Shown: one piece after another, positions 1 to 6,895 of the stretch | Layout of the letters: each line of letters opens with the position of its first letter | How positions within the stretch are numbered: position 1 is the first letter of the stretch | From: an uncultured Bifidobacterium sp. | GTDB lineage: Bacteria; Actinomycetota; Actinomycetes; Actinomycetales; Bifidobacteriaceae | DNA: 15,488 bases | Direction of reading: 5' to 3' | Assembly (NCBI GenBank): GCA_937874315.1 | Contig: CALNAE010000118.1 | Location: 1 to 15,488, forward strand | Program-made: the position numbers and the translations under genes | The notes under the pieces: model-generated | Seen by the model: the letters and a program-made list of their open reading frames with translations, nothing else | Databases searched by the model: none | Told to the model about the DNA's origin: nothing

Positions 1-192
1 GGTCTGATTTACCGTGCCATCGGCTTCGACCCCGGGATGTTCACCACATTGTTCGCGCTCGGACGCATCCCCGGCTGGATCGCCCAGTATCGAGAGATGC
101 GCACCGACGCGCAGACGAAAATCGGTCGTCCGCGACAGGTATATACCGGCGAGCAGCAGCGCGATTACGTGCCGATGGAGGAACGCGGCTGA
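1..192 (+). CDS. gltA: Citrate synthase, C-terminal end (partial)
   Basis: Only the last 63 codons are present, reading in frame 1 from the window edge to a TGA at 190-192. The residues include GRIPGWIAQYREM, then KIGRPRQVYTGEQQRDYVPMEER, which is the characteristic C-terminus of type II citrate synthases. The segment with the GRP..Y.G tail forms part of the dimer and oxaloacetate/CoA site region. The enzyme condenses oxaloacetate and acetyl-CoA to citrate in the cytoplasm; in organisms with an incomplete TCA cycle it mainly feeds 2-oxoglutarate and glutamate synthesis. It converges on dapD with only about 20 bases between the stop codons. Family assignment is confident; the rest of the gene lies outside the window. 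Confidence 0.9.
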   Translation, partial: GLIYRAIGFDPGMFTTLFALGRIPGWIAQYREMRTDAQTKIGRPRQVYTGEQQRDYVPMEERG

Positions 193-208
193 TCGGCACG
201 CGAGCCGG
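193..208. terminator. Possible hairpin between convergent gltA and dapD
   Basis: The 21-base gap between the two convergent stop codons contains CGGC at 194-197 and GCCG at 204-207 with a 6-base loop, extendable by a T-G pair. There is no T-tract on either strand, so a bidirectional terminator role is only a guess from position. Confidence 0.2.
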
Positions 209-213
209 GAAAC

Positions 214-1203
214 TCAGTTGCGGTGCAGCTCGGCGTTGAGTTCGATGCCTTTGGCTCGTGGACGCGCCTCGATGGCGCCGGTTATGGAGTTGCGGATATA
301 CAGGATGTTGTCTTTGCCGGACAGCTCGGCGCCTTTGACCACGTCGAAAGGTTCTCCGACGGCTGCTTTGCGTTTGTCGTACAGGGATATCTTAGTGCCC
401 GCGGTCACGTAGAGCCCGGCCTCGACGACGCAGTGGTCTCCCAACGAGATGCCGATGCCGGCGTTGGCCCCCACCAGGCTGTGCTCCCCGATGGAATTGC
501 GCAGTTTGCCGCCCCCGGACAGCGTTCCCATCGTTGAGGCCCCGCCGCCGATATCGGAACCATCGCCGACGACGACACCTTGGGAGATTCTTCCCTCGAC
601 CATGGATGAACCCAGCGTTCCGGCGTTGAAGTTCACGAAACCGGCATGCATCACCGTGGTGCCCTCGGAAAGGTAGGCGCCCAGACGCACGCGGTTCGCA
701 TCCGCGATACGAACGCCGGAAGGGACCACGTAGTCGACCATCCTGGGAATCTTATCGATGGACAGCACGTTCAGACTCGGTGACGGCTGACGCGAACCCG
801 GGCGCAGGACATCGGCCATCATGGTGAGCCGGCGTTGGGCGAACCCTGTGACGGCGAAGGGCCCGTAGTTCGTCCATACGACGTTGGTGAGGCTGTCGAA
901 GATGCCATCGAGATTCAACGTGTTCGGTCTGGCCATTCGAAGGCTGAGCAGATGCAGACGCAGATAGGCGTCCGCGGCGTTACGGATCGGTTCGTCGAGT
1001 TGCGAGATGGTGAACACCGCAGCCCGGCGCACCCCGCGAGCATCGGCGTCGTCGTGCACGAATGCGTCGAAGCCGTGGTTCGGTCGAGCGGCCGTGTCGG
1101 GAGCTTCGCCGAGATGCAGCTGCGGATACCAGACGTCCAACGTGTTCCCGGCCTCATCGAGACTGGCGAGGCCCCAGCCCCATGCGGTTTTTTCTGTGGT
1201 CAT
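214..1203 (-). CDS. dapD: 2,3,4,5-tetrahydropyridine-2,6-dicarboxylate N-succinyltransferase (DapD)
   Basis: This 329-residue protein transfers succinyl from succinyl-CoA to tetrahydrodipicolinate, a step in the succinylase branch of lysine and diaminopimelate synthesis. The N-terminal half (about 1-150) is the actinobacterial-type domain beginning near WGWGLASL. Residues about 165-270 form the left-handed beta-helix of hexapeptide repeats (LGAYLSEGTTVMHAGFVNFNAG, then GTLGSSMVEGR at 196-205, and later VVVGDGSDIGGGAST). Glu203 in the MVEGR motif matches the conserved acidic residue of this acyltransferase group. Length is close to the roughly 317 residues of mycobacterial DapD. The ATG at 1203 is supported by AAGGAG (complement of 1210-1215) six bases upstream. 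It is transcribed alone, against gltA and away from the small membrane peptide. Confidence 0.95.
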   Translation of the reverse strand: MTTEKTAWGWGLASLDEAGNTLDVWYPQLHLGEAPDTAARPNHGFDAFVHDDADARGVRRAAVFTISQLDEPIRNAADAYLRLHLLSLRMARPNTLNLDGIFDSLTNVVWTNYGPFAVTGFAQRRLTMMADVLRPGSRQPSPSLNVLSIDKIPRMVDYVVPSGVRIADANRVRLGAYLSEGTTVMHAGFVNFNAGTLGSSMVEGRISQGVVVGDGSDIGGGASTMGTLSGGGKLRNSIGEHSLVGANAGIGISLGDHCVVEAGLYVTAGTKISLYDKRKAAVGEPFDVVKGAELSGKDNILYIRNSITGAIEARPRAKGIELNAELHRN

Positions 1204-1209
1204 GTCATG

Positions 1210-1215
1210 CTCCTT
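1210..1215 (-). promoter_or_regulatory. Ribosome binding site of dapD
   Basis: The complement reads AAGGAG, ending six bases before the ATG at 1203. It fixes the dapD start; an out-of-frame ATG a few bases upstream is excluded by frame. Confidence 0.7.
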
Positions 1216-1232
1216 CGTGGGATGCCGGCGGT

Positions 1233-1264
1233 CGGTATACCGTACGCTTGGAAATACGATACAA
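1233..1264 (-). promoter_or_regulatory. Candidate dapD promoter with palindrome CGGTATACCG
   Basis: On the minus strand, TTGTAT (1264-1259) and TATACC (1239-1234) are separated by 19 bases, a poor but possible sigma-70-type pair. The -10 lies within the perfect 10-base palindrome CGGTATACCG at 1233-1242, which could be an operator. This is inference from position and symmetry only. Confidence 0.25.
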
Positions 1265-1318
1265 CCCGCCCCTCAACCTTTCGCGACGGTGTGCGGCACC
1301 CCGGTAGGGCGCGTTGCG

Positions 1319-1324
1319 TACAAT
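1319..1324 (+). promoter_or_regulatory. -10 element TACAAT next to a leaderless start
   Basis: TACAAT ends eight bases before the GTG at 1333. A transcript would then begin at or within about two bases of the start codon. No convincing -35 hexamer was found 16-18 bases upstream, which can occur in actinobacterial promoters. No Shine-Dalgarno sequence precedes the GTG. Confidence 0.4.
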
Positions 1325-1332
1325 CTAACGAT

Positions 1333-1464
1333 GTGAACGACGACTGGAACAATCCAAAACGACGCAGGGAACGCAGACGCATGATCATGCGCGTTGTGTG
1401 CATCGCCATCGCCGTGGCCATGTTGCTCAGTCTGGTCATACCGGCGATTTATGCCGGTCTTTGA
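1333..1464 (+). CDS. Small single-pass membrane peptide, function unknown
   Basis: A 43-residue peptide starting at GTG. Residues 1-20 are polar and strongly basic (NPKRRRERRR). Residues about 21-40 form one hydrophobic helix (VVCIAIAVAMLLSLVIPAIY), followed by AGL and stop. The basic N-terminus predicts the N-terminus inside the cell. A longer open frame continues upstream into dapD antisense, but that part is shadow. The GTG is chosen because TACAAT lies just in front of it, giving a leaderless mRNA; the overlapping ATG at 1331 is followed directly by TGA and cannot be the start. I do not recognise a family. It sits between dapD (divergent) and prfB (downstream, with its own putative promoter). 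Whether it is translated is inferred, but the basic-plus-helix composition and promoter placement argue for a real gene. Confidence 0.6.
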   Translation: MNDDWNNPKRRRERRRMIMRVVCIAIAVAMLLSLVIPAIYAGL

Positions 1465-1476
1465 CCGAGCGCATGA

Positions 1477-1504
1477 TTGACGCCCGAAGAGGCGTGGGTA
1501 CAAC
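1477..1504 (+). promoter_or_regulatory. Candidate prfB promoter, TTGACG-N16-TACAAC
   Basis: A -35 hexamer TTGACG at 1477-1482 and a -10 hexamer TACAAC at 1499-1504 are separated by 16 bases, a good sigma-70-type match. The start would be near 1511, giving a leader of roughly 95 bases before prfB, rich in ACGAACAAC repeats. The spacer also contains a small inverted repeat, ACGCC (1480-1484) with GGCGT (1491-1495). Confidence 0.45.
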
Positions 1505-1607
1505 GGGCAACAGGACGAACAACGACGAACAACATGGTTGAGCCGGCTTTGTGAGTGAATCAGGCGGAGAACCGGTTTGATAGACAATCAACGGTATGGT
1601 GGTAGCG

Positions 1608-2765
1608 ATGGCAGATTTTGATTTTTCTCAGGCGCTGGGCGAGGCGCGGTCCAAGTACGAGTCGATAGCCAAGGCATTGGATGTCGATCGGCTTCATGCC
1701 CAGATCAAGGATTTGGAACAGCAGGCGGCTCAACCCAATCTGTGGGACGACGTGGACCATGCCCAGCAGGTGACCAGCAAATTATCGGCGGCGCAGGCGC
1801 AGGTCAAGCGACTCGAGGTGCTTGAGGGCAGGTTGGACGATGTCGAGGTGTTGTTCGAGCTCGGTCAGGAGGAGCAGGACGGCGACGCCATCACCGATGC
1901 CCGCAACGAGGTCGGCGCCATCCAGAAGGATCTCGATGACATGGAGATCCAGACGCTGATGGATGGTGAATACGATGCTCGATCCGCAGTGGTCACGGTC
2001 CGTTCAGGAGCGGGCGGCGTCGACGCCGCCGACTTCACCCAGATGCTGATGCGCATGTATCTGCGCTGGGCCGAGCGCGATGGCTACAAATCGAAAGTGA
2101 TGGATACGTCCTATGCGGAGGAGGCCGGCATCAAATCGGCCACGTTCCAAATCAACGCGCCCTACGCGTATGGCAGGCTATCGGTGGAGGGCGGAACCCA
2201 CAGGCTGGTGCGCATCTCGCCGTTCGACAATCAGGGCAGGCGACAGACCAGCTTCGCGGCCGTCGAGGTGGTGCCTCTGGTCGAGCAGACCGATCATATC
2301 GACATCCCGGATACCGATATCCGGGTCGATACATACTGCTCGTCCGGTCCCGGCGGGCAGGGGGTCAACACGACGTATTCCGCCGTGCGCATCACGCATC
2401 TGCCGACCAACATCGTGGTGACGATGCAGGATGAACGCAGTCAGATCCAGAACCGCGCGGCTGCGATGGCGGTCCTGCAGTCTCGTCTGTTGGTGCTCCG
2501 GCATGAGGAAGAGGCCAAGAAAAAGAAGGAACTCGCGGGCGATATCAAGGCCAGTTGGGGCGACCAGATGCGCTCCTATGTGTTGCATCCCTATCAGATG
2601 GTCAAGGATCTGCGTACCGGATACGAGACCTCGCAGACGCAGGCGGTGTTCGACGGCGACATCGATGGCTTCATCGACGCGGGGATCCGCTGGCGGCACG
2701 AGCAGCGGCTGAAGGCCAAGGCCGAGCAGGAAGCCGAGGAAGCGGCCGAGCGCTCGCAGGGGTAG
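1608..2765 (+). CDS. prfB: Peptide chain release factor 2
   Basis: This is a class I release factor that ends translation at UGA and UAA. Counted from the chosen ATG (MADFDFSQ) it has 385 residues. The SPF tripeptide of RF2 that reads the stop codon is at residues 204-206 (RISPFDNQGRRQTSF). The GGQ loop that triggers peptidyl-tRNA hydrolysis is at 249-251 (SSGPGGQGVNTTYSAVRITH). The N-terminal domain is helical; the C-terminus adds a short Ala/Glu/Lys-rich tail. An ATG at 1596 in the same frame would add MVVA; neither start has a strong Shine-Dalgarno, and 1608 is preferred because the protein then begins like its relatives. The frame is continuous: there is no in-frame TGA and CUU-UGA site near codon 25, so the autoregulatory +1 frameshift known from many bacterial prfB genes is absent. 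It lies upstream of ftsE. Confidence 0.95.
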   Translation: MADFDFSQALGEARSKYESIAKALDVDRLHAQIKDLEQQAAQPNLWDDVDHAQQVTSKLSAAQAQVKRLEVLEGRLDDVEVLFELGQEEQDGDAITDARNEVGAIQKDLDDMEIQTLMDGEYDARSAVVTVRSGAGGVDAADFTQMLMRMYLRWAERDGYKSKVMDTSYAEEAGIKSATFQINAPYAYGRLSVEGGTHRLVRISPFDNQGRRQTSFAAVEVVPLVEQTDHIDIPDTDIRVDTYCSSGPGGQGVNTTYSAVRITHLPTNIVVTMQDERSQIQNRAAAMAVLQSRLLVLRHEEEAKKKKELAGDIKASWGDQMRSYVLHPYQMVKDLRTGYETSQTQAVFDGDIDGFIDAGIRWRHEQRLKAKAEQEAEEAAERSQG

Positions 2766-2781
2766 AAGGCAGGGGTAGAAG
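2756..2781 (+). repeat. 13-base tandem duplication across the prfB stop codon
   Basis: GCAGGGGTAGAAG occurs twice head to tail, at 2756-2768 and 2769-2781, without mismatch. The first copy contains the prfB stop TAG (2763-2765). The second copy carries the same TAG in another position after the stop. It looks like a recent slippage duplication with no coding effect. Confidence 0.8.
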
Positions 2782-2831
2782 ACTGAGCGAACTAGGAACT
2801 CGAAAGCGATCGATGGTTAAGGACGGCAACT

Positions 2832-4268
2832 ATGGCACTGATTACGTTGGATCACGTTTCCAAGATCTATACGAAGGGCACGCGCCCGGCGTTGGATGAC
2901 GTCACGGTGCATATCGATCGTGGCAGCTTCGTGTTCCTCGTCGGGGCATCCGGATCGGGTAAAACGACGCTGCTCAGTCTGCTCCTGCATGAGGAGGAGG
3001 CCACTGATGGGGAGCTGCATGTGGCGGGCAACGACCTGCGCCGCATGTCGCAGCGGCAGGTCCCTCAATATCGACGTTCCATCGGGTTCATCTTCCAGGA
3101 CTACAAGCTGCTGAACAACAAAACCGTGTGGCAGAACGTCGCTTTCGCCCTCGAAGTCATTGGTTCCAGCCGTTCCGCGGTCAAGTCACTGGTCCCCAAG
3201 GTTCTGGAGACCGTGGGCCTGACGGGCAAGGAGAAGAACTATCCACGCGAGCTTTCAGGCGGTGAGGCCCAGCGGGTGGCCATCGCCCGCGCCTATGTGA
3301 ACCATCCCCAGATACTGCTCGCGGACGAGCCCACCGGCAATCTGGATCCGACGACCTCCCTAGGCATCATGGAGGTCCTTGACGCCATCAACCGGACCGG
3401 AACGACCGTCGTGATGGCCACGCATAACGAAGAGATCGTCAATTCGATGCGCAAGCGGGTCGTCGAATTGCACAGCGGGAAGGTCGTGCGCGATCAGGAG
3501 CACGGTTCCTATGATTCCGCGCTGTACTTCCCCGACGGCGAGGTGGAGTCCAAGGCCCAGCAGGTGCTCGTGGGGACCGATTCGGCGGCGGAACGGGTTG
3601 CGACACCGATGCCGCATGCATCGGACGACGGTGACCACCGCACCGGCGAAGAGATTCAGGATGCGCACATCGTGCGGGACGGGGGCGAAGCCGCGCCGCA
3701 ACGGCAGTCCGGGCAGCGGCAGTCCGGCGCTTCGCCGTTGCAGGCCTTCGACGCGGTGGTTCAGGTGATGCAGGATCACACCGATGAGGACGATGGCATC
3801 GCCCGACTCGCCAATTCGGTCCACTCCGGGAGGACCGGGCGTTACGGCGAGGTGTTCCAGGCTGCAGAGACGACGATGACATGGGGCAAAGGCCTGGGAA
3901 TACCGCAAGCGGCCGGCTCACAGGCCGGTGAACAGTCGATGCCGCCGGCACCGCCCGCCGAGCATGAGGCATCGGGGTCTCGTGAGACACCAGCCGTCCC
4001 TTCCACGGCCGCGGAAGGGACATCGCCGTCATTCGAATCGTCGGACGCCGAACCGTCATCGCCTCCCGCTCCTCCCGCCCCTCCCGAACCATCGCACGCG
4101 ATTCAGGGTGCGGATGGCACGAAGAGGGATGAGGAAACGCCGGACGACAGCACCGACGGCCTCACGGACGATGACGGTCGGGCACGGGATGGTCGAACCG
4201 ATGGAAAGAACGTCGATCGACATGACCGGGTTGGTCACGACGACGAGAATGGGGGAGAACGCCGATGA
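2832..4268 (+). CDS. ftsE: Cell division ATP-binding protein FtsE with long C-terminal extension
   Basis: FtsE is the cytoplasmic ATPase of the FtsEX complex, which couples ATP hydrolysis to activation of septal peptidoglycan hydrolases. Residues about 1-225 are a complete ABC domain: Walker A GASGSGKT (38-45), Q-loop Gln89 in FIFQDYKLL, signature LSGGEAQ (141-147), Walker B ILLADEP (161-167) and switch His198. This part equals a normal FtsE of about 230 residues. The protein continues to 478 residues. The extra roughly 250 are rich in Asp, Glu, Ser, Pro, Gly and Ala and probably disordered, with a proline stretch (PPAPPAPPEP, about 411-420) and a more hydrophobic, possibly folded or binding segment around 300-355 (LQAFDAVVQVMQ to TMTWGKGLGI). 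AAGGACGG at 2819-2826 supports the ATG. Its stop overlaps the ftsX start (ATGA), indicating coupled translation. Confidence 0.95.
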   Translation: MALITLDHVSKIYTKGTRPALDDVTVHIDRGSFVFLVGASGSGKTTLLSLLLHEEEATDGELHVAGNDLRRMSQRQVPQYRRSIGFIFQDYKLLNNKTVWQNVAFALEVIGSSRSAVKSLVPKVLETVGLTGKEKNYPRELSGGEAQRVAIARAYVNHPQILLADEPTGNLDPTTSLGIMEVLDAINRTGTTVVMATHNEEIVNSMRKRVVELHSGKVVRDQEHGSYDSALYFPDGEVESKAQQVLVGTDSAAERVATPMPHASDDGDHRTGEEIQDAHIVRDGGEAAPQRQSGQRQSGASPLQAFDAVVQVMQDHTDEDDGIARLANSVHSGRTGRYGEVFQAAETTMTWGKGLGIPQAAGSQAGEQSMPPAPPAEHEASGSRETPAVPSTAAEGTSPSFESSDAEPSSPPAPPAPPEPSHAIQGADGTKRDEETPDDSTDGLTDDDGRARDGRTDGKNVDRHDRVGHDDENGGERR

Positions 4269-5188
4269 GAGCGCGATTCATACTTGCTGAGACTTGGACG
4301 AGCCTGCGACAGAACCTGTCGATGATCTTCTCGGTCATGCTGGTCACCTTCATCTCGTTCGTGTTCATAGGCGCTTCGGTATTGATGCAGGCGCAGGTCA
4401 CCAAGGCGAAGGGTGACTGGTATGACAAGGTCGAGGTGGTCGTATGGCTGTGCCCCGACGGCACCAGCCAGGCCGCGTCATGTGCCTCGGGCAAGGCTCC
4501 GACGCAGAGCGAGATCGTGCAGTTGGAAACCGTTATCCACCAGGAGCTCGGCAACGTGGTGGCCAAGGTCACCTATGAAAGCAAGGAAGACTTCTACAAG
4601 AACACCTTCCTGAAGCAATACCCCAACGGCGTGTATGAAGGCAGGACGCTGACCGCGGCGAATATGCAGGATTCGCTGCGACTCAAGCTCACCAATCCGA
4701 CGAAATATCAGGTGGTTTCCGAGGTGCTCAAGGGTCGGACCGGGGTCGAGGACGTCATCGATCAGCGGCAGATCTTCGATCCGGTGTTCAACGTGCTCAA
4801 CAAGGCCACCGCCATCACGTTGGTCCTGGCGGCGGTGATGGTGGTGGTGGCCATTCTGCTGACCGGCACGACCATCAGGATGAGTGCGGCCTCTCGCAAG
4901 AACGAGACCGAAATCATGCGATATGTGGGAGCCTCGAATTGGACGATACGCTTGCCCTTCATCCTTGAAGGCGTCATCGCATCGTTCGTCGGCTCGCTGC
5001 TGGCCTGTGCGTCGCTGAGCGGCATAGTCTCCGCATTCATCACCGACAGCTTGGCGAAAACCGTGCAATGGATGCCGTTCATCAACCAGCGAACGGTGTG
5101 GCTGATGGCCCCGGCACTTATCGCCGGTGCCATGCTGCTTTCCGGCCTGGCGTCAGGTGTTTCGCTGCGACGATATCTGAAGGCGTGA
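4265..5188 (+). CDS. ftsX: Cell division membrane protein FtsX
   Basis: FtsX is the permease-like partner of FtsE; it does not transport but transmits the ATPase cycle to an extracellular hydrolase. The 307 residues show four membrane helices: about 20-42, 182-204, 230-258 and 278-297. Between helix 1 and 2 lies an external domain of about 135 residues, the usual site for binding the hydrolase or its adaptor. Two cysteines in this domain (63 and 73, WLCPDGTSQAASC) could form a disulfide. The cytoplasmic loop MRYVGASNWTIRLPF (218-232) is the conserved FtsX loop that contacts FtsE. GGGGGAG at 4251-4257 lies seven bases before the ATG, inside the end of ftsE, and the genes overlap by four bases. 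The hydrolase gene follows at once. Confidence 0.95.
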   Translation: MRARFILAETWTSLRQNLSMIFSVMLVTFISFVFIGASVLMQAQVTKAKGDWYDKVEVVVWLCPDGTSQAASCASGKAPTQSEIVQLETVIHQELGNVVAKVTYESKEDFYKNTFLKQYPNGVYEGRTLTAANMQDSLRLKLTNPTKYQVVSEVLKGRTGVEDVIDQRQIFDPVFNVLNKATAITLVLAAVMVVVAILLTGTTIRMSAASRKNETEIMRYVGASNWTIRLPFILEGVIASFVGSLLACASLSGIVSAFITDSLAKTVQWMPFINQRTVWLMAPALIAGAMLLSGLASGVSLRRYLKA

Positions 5189-5205
5189 ACCACGAAGCTT
5201 CGGTT

Positions 5206-5219
5206 GTCACATCGGTGAC
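5206..5219 (+). promoter_or_regulatory. Inverted repeat GTCAC-ATCG-GTGAC upstream of the CHAP gene
   Basis: Perfect five-base arms with a four-base loop, about 18 bases after the ftsX stop and about 40 bases before the putative -10. It could be an operator or a weak hairpin; there is no T-tract, so a terminator is unlikely. Confidence 0.3.
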
Positions 5220-5256
5220 GCATCACTGCTGCCATGGCGCTTTGAGGTTTTTCCGC

Positions 5257-5292
5257 TACAATGTGGGTTTTGACACAGAACGGATAGGAAGG
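5257..5292 (+). promoter_or_regulatory. Candidate -10 (TACAAT) and strong RBS of the CHAP hydrolase gene
   Basis: TACAAT at 5257-5262 could be a -10 element giving this gene a promoter of its own; no good -35 was seen. AGGAAGG at 5286-5292, eight bases before the ATG at 5301, is a strong Shine-Dalgarno sequence and fixes the start. Confidence 0.4.
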
Positions 5293-5300
5293 CTCATTTT

Positions 5301-6764
5301 ATGACGCATACGAAACACGTGAACGCCGTTGCCGGATTGCTCCTTGCCGTTGTCACGACGATGTCGGCAGGTCTGGTTGGGGTTTCCGTGGGCGTCGATC
5401 AGGCGCAGGCGGTTCCAAGCAACCAAGAATATCAGCAGAAGGTCCAGAATAGCGAGACTCTCAAGAGCCAACTGGCGGGCGTAAACGCCACTCTTGCCAA
5501 TCAGATCCTGCAGTTGAACGATTTGACCGAAAACCAGATTCCCGCGGCGCAGAAGGCGGCGGACACCGCGCAGCAGCAGGCGCAGCAGGCGGCGAGTTTG
5601 GCGCAGGCGACGACCCAGCGTCTTCAGGCGGCGCAGAAGGATCAGAGCACGCTCGAAGCGGAGATCAAAAAGACCGGAGCCGATTACGACGATGCCAAGC
5701 AGGCGGTCGCGCAACTTGCGCGTGACAGCTTCCACGGATCCAGTGCCTCCGAGGTCATGGAAGTGATGACCAATGCGAAAACCACGGGTGATTTCGTGGG
5801 TAAGATGCAATCCGATGCGGCGGTGACGCGAAGCGAAAGCAACGCGGCCAGCGAGGCCGCGAATTCGTTGAGCACGAAGATGAGTCGTAAGGATCGACTC
5901 TCCGCTATCGAGCAGCAGATCGAGCAGCTCAAGCAACAGGCCGATACGCAGGCGGCGTCCGCTCAGCAGGCGTCGCAGGACGCCCAGACCAAACAGACCC
6001 AGCTCAATACCTTGCGCGACCAAGGTGATGCGCAGCGCGCCAACCTGGAGAAGCAGCAGGGTGAATTGACGACGCAGGCGGCGCGTGAGGCTACGGAAAT
6101 CGTCGAGATGAAGTCGCAGATCGATTCCTATAACCAGCAGGTGGCAGCCGCCGCGGCCGCGGCCAGCGCGTCGGCAGGGGCGCAGCAGCAGGTGCAGCCC
6201 GCTTCGGGTGGGCAGAACAACGGCGGCGGTTCGTCGAGCGGCGGTTCCTCCGGCAACGGCGGTACCAACACCTCTTCCAACAACAACGGCGGCGGCTCGA
6301 ACTCTTCGAACGGCAGCGCGGTCGGCATGAACTATTCCGTGCCCGGCGGCTGCTCATCCGGTTCCACTTACTGCTATGGCCATAACACCGGAAACGTTCC
6401 CGGCGTGGGCGGTTCCGCATACCCGTCGCGTCAATGCACGCTCTGGGCCTACATCAGACGATCCGAGCTGGGCCTTCCGGTAGGCTCTTATATGGGCAAC
6501 GGCGGCGAATGGGCCACCAAGGCGAGGGGTCTGGGCTATCTGGTGAACAACACGCCGCATGTCGGCGCGGCGATGGTCTTCACGCCCGGTCAGAGCGTGG
6601 GCGGCCATTGGACGGCAGATTGGCAGTACGGGCACGTCGCCATCGTCGAACGCGTCAATTCCGACGGTTCGGTGCTGATCTCCGAGGGCGGCACCGGGTT
6701 CTCGAGCTTCCCCGCGTATGAGATCATCTACGGTGCGGGCAATTATCAGTACGTCCACTACTGA
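5301..6764 (+). CDS. Secreted coiled-coil/CHAP peptidoglycan hydrolase, PcsB-like
   Basis: A 487-residue exported protein. Residues 1-37 are a Sec signal peptide with a likely cleavage after AQA (35-37). Residues about 42-285 are predicted coiled coil, rich in Gln, Ala, Lys and Glu, in two parts separated near 140-195. A Gly/Ser/Asn linker spans about 300-342. The C-terminal CHAP amidase/endopeptidase domain (about 350-487) shows the catalytic Cys379 (RQCTLWAY) and His445 (YGHVAIVE), with Glu450 or Glu462 as candidate third residue. This architecture, immediately after ftsEX, matches streptococcal PcsB, whose coiled coil docks on FtsX and whose CHAP domain cuts peptidoglycan at division. Mycobacteria use an NlpC/P60 protein (RipC) for this role instead. 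The FtsX partnership is inferred from architecture and position; the hydrolase assignment is firm. Confidence 0.9.
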   Translation: MTHTKHVNAVAGLLLAVVTTMSAGLVGVSVGVDQAQAVPSNQEYQQKVQNSETLKSQLAGVNATLANQILQLNDLTENQIPAAQKAADTAQQQAQQAASLAQATTQRLQAAQKDQSTLEAEIKKTGADYDDAKQAVAQLARDSFHGSSASEVMEVMTNAKTTGDFVGKMQSDAAVTRSESNAASEAANSLSTKMSRKDRLSAIEQQIEQLKQQADTQAASAQQASQDAQTKQTQLNTLRDQGDAQRANLEKQQGELTTQAAREATEIVEMKSQIDSYNQQVAAAAAAASASAGAQQQVQPASGGQNNGGGSSSGGSSGNGGTNTSSNNNGGGSNSSNGSAVGMNYSVPGGCSSGSTYCYGHNTGNVPGVGGSAYPSRQCTLWAYIRRSELGLPVGSYMGNGGEWATKARGLGYLVNNTPHVGAAMVFTPGQSVGGHWTADWQYGHVAIVERVNSDGSVLISEGGTGFSSFPAYEIIYGAGNYQYVHY

Positions 6765-6798
6765 TCGTCGGTGGTTATCATCGTTCGAGTTCTGGAAT

Positions 6799-6817
6799 TC
6801 GCATGTTCGCGATTTTT
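6799..6817 (+). terminator. Weak hairpin with T-tract after the CHAP gene
   Basis: TCGC (6799-6802) and GCGA (6809-6812) can pair over a six-base loop, followed by TTTTT (6813-6817). The stem is only four pairs, so this is at most a weak terminator between the CHAP gene and smpB. Confidence 0.25.
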
Positions 6818-6880
6818 CAACCGCGATCTCCACTCGGACGGCGGCATGAACATGAAGAAGATCGTTGCAGAAAAGATCAG

Positions 6881-6893
6881 AGGAAAGGGGGAG
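6881..6893 (+). promoter_or_regulatory. Ribosome binding site that sets the TTG start of smpB
   Basis: AGGAAAGGGGGAG lies directly before TTG at 6896. AGGAAAGG ends seven bases before that TTG. It is the only good ribosome binding site in the region and argues against the in-frame ATG at 6803. Confidence 0.7.
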
Positions 6894-6895
6894 AT

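Noticed and set aside
835..1332. Upstream part of the frame that ends in the small membrane peptide
   Set aside because: It lies mostly antisense to dapD, and the promoter-like TACAAT and GTG start at 1333 explain the 3' part alone.
5256..6023. Minus-strand Leu/Arg-rich open frame opposite the CHAP gene
   Set aside because: The Leu/Arg richness comes from reading the Gln/Ala coiled-coil codons backwards. The + strand gene has signal peptide, ribosome binding site and catalytic domain.
6230..6320. Short GGC/GGT-rich repeats in the CHAP gene as a repeat locus
   Set aside because: They simply encode the Gly/Ser/Asn linker; units are irregular and in frame.
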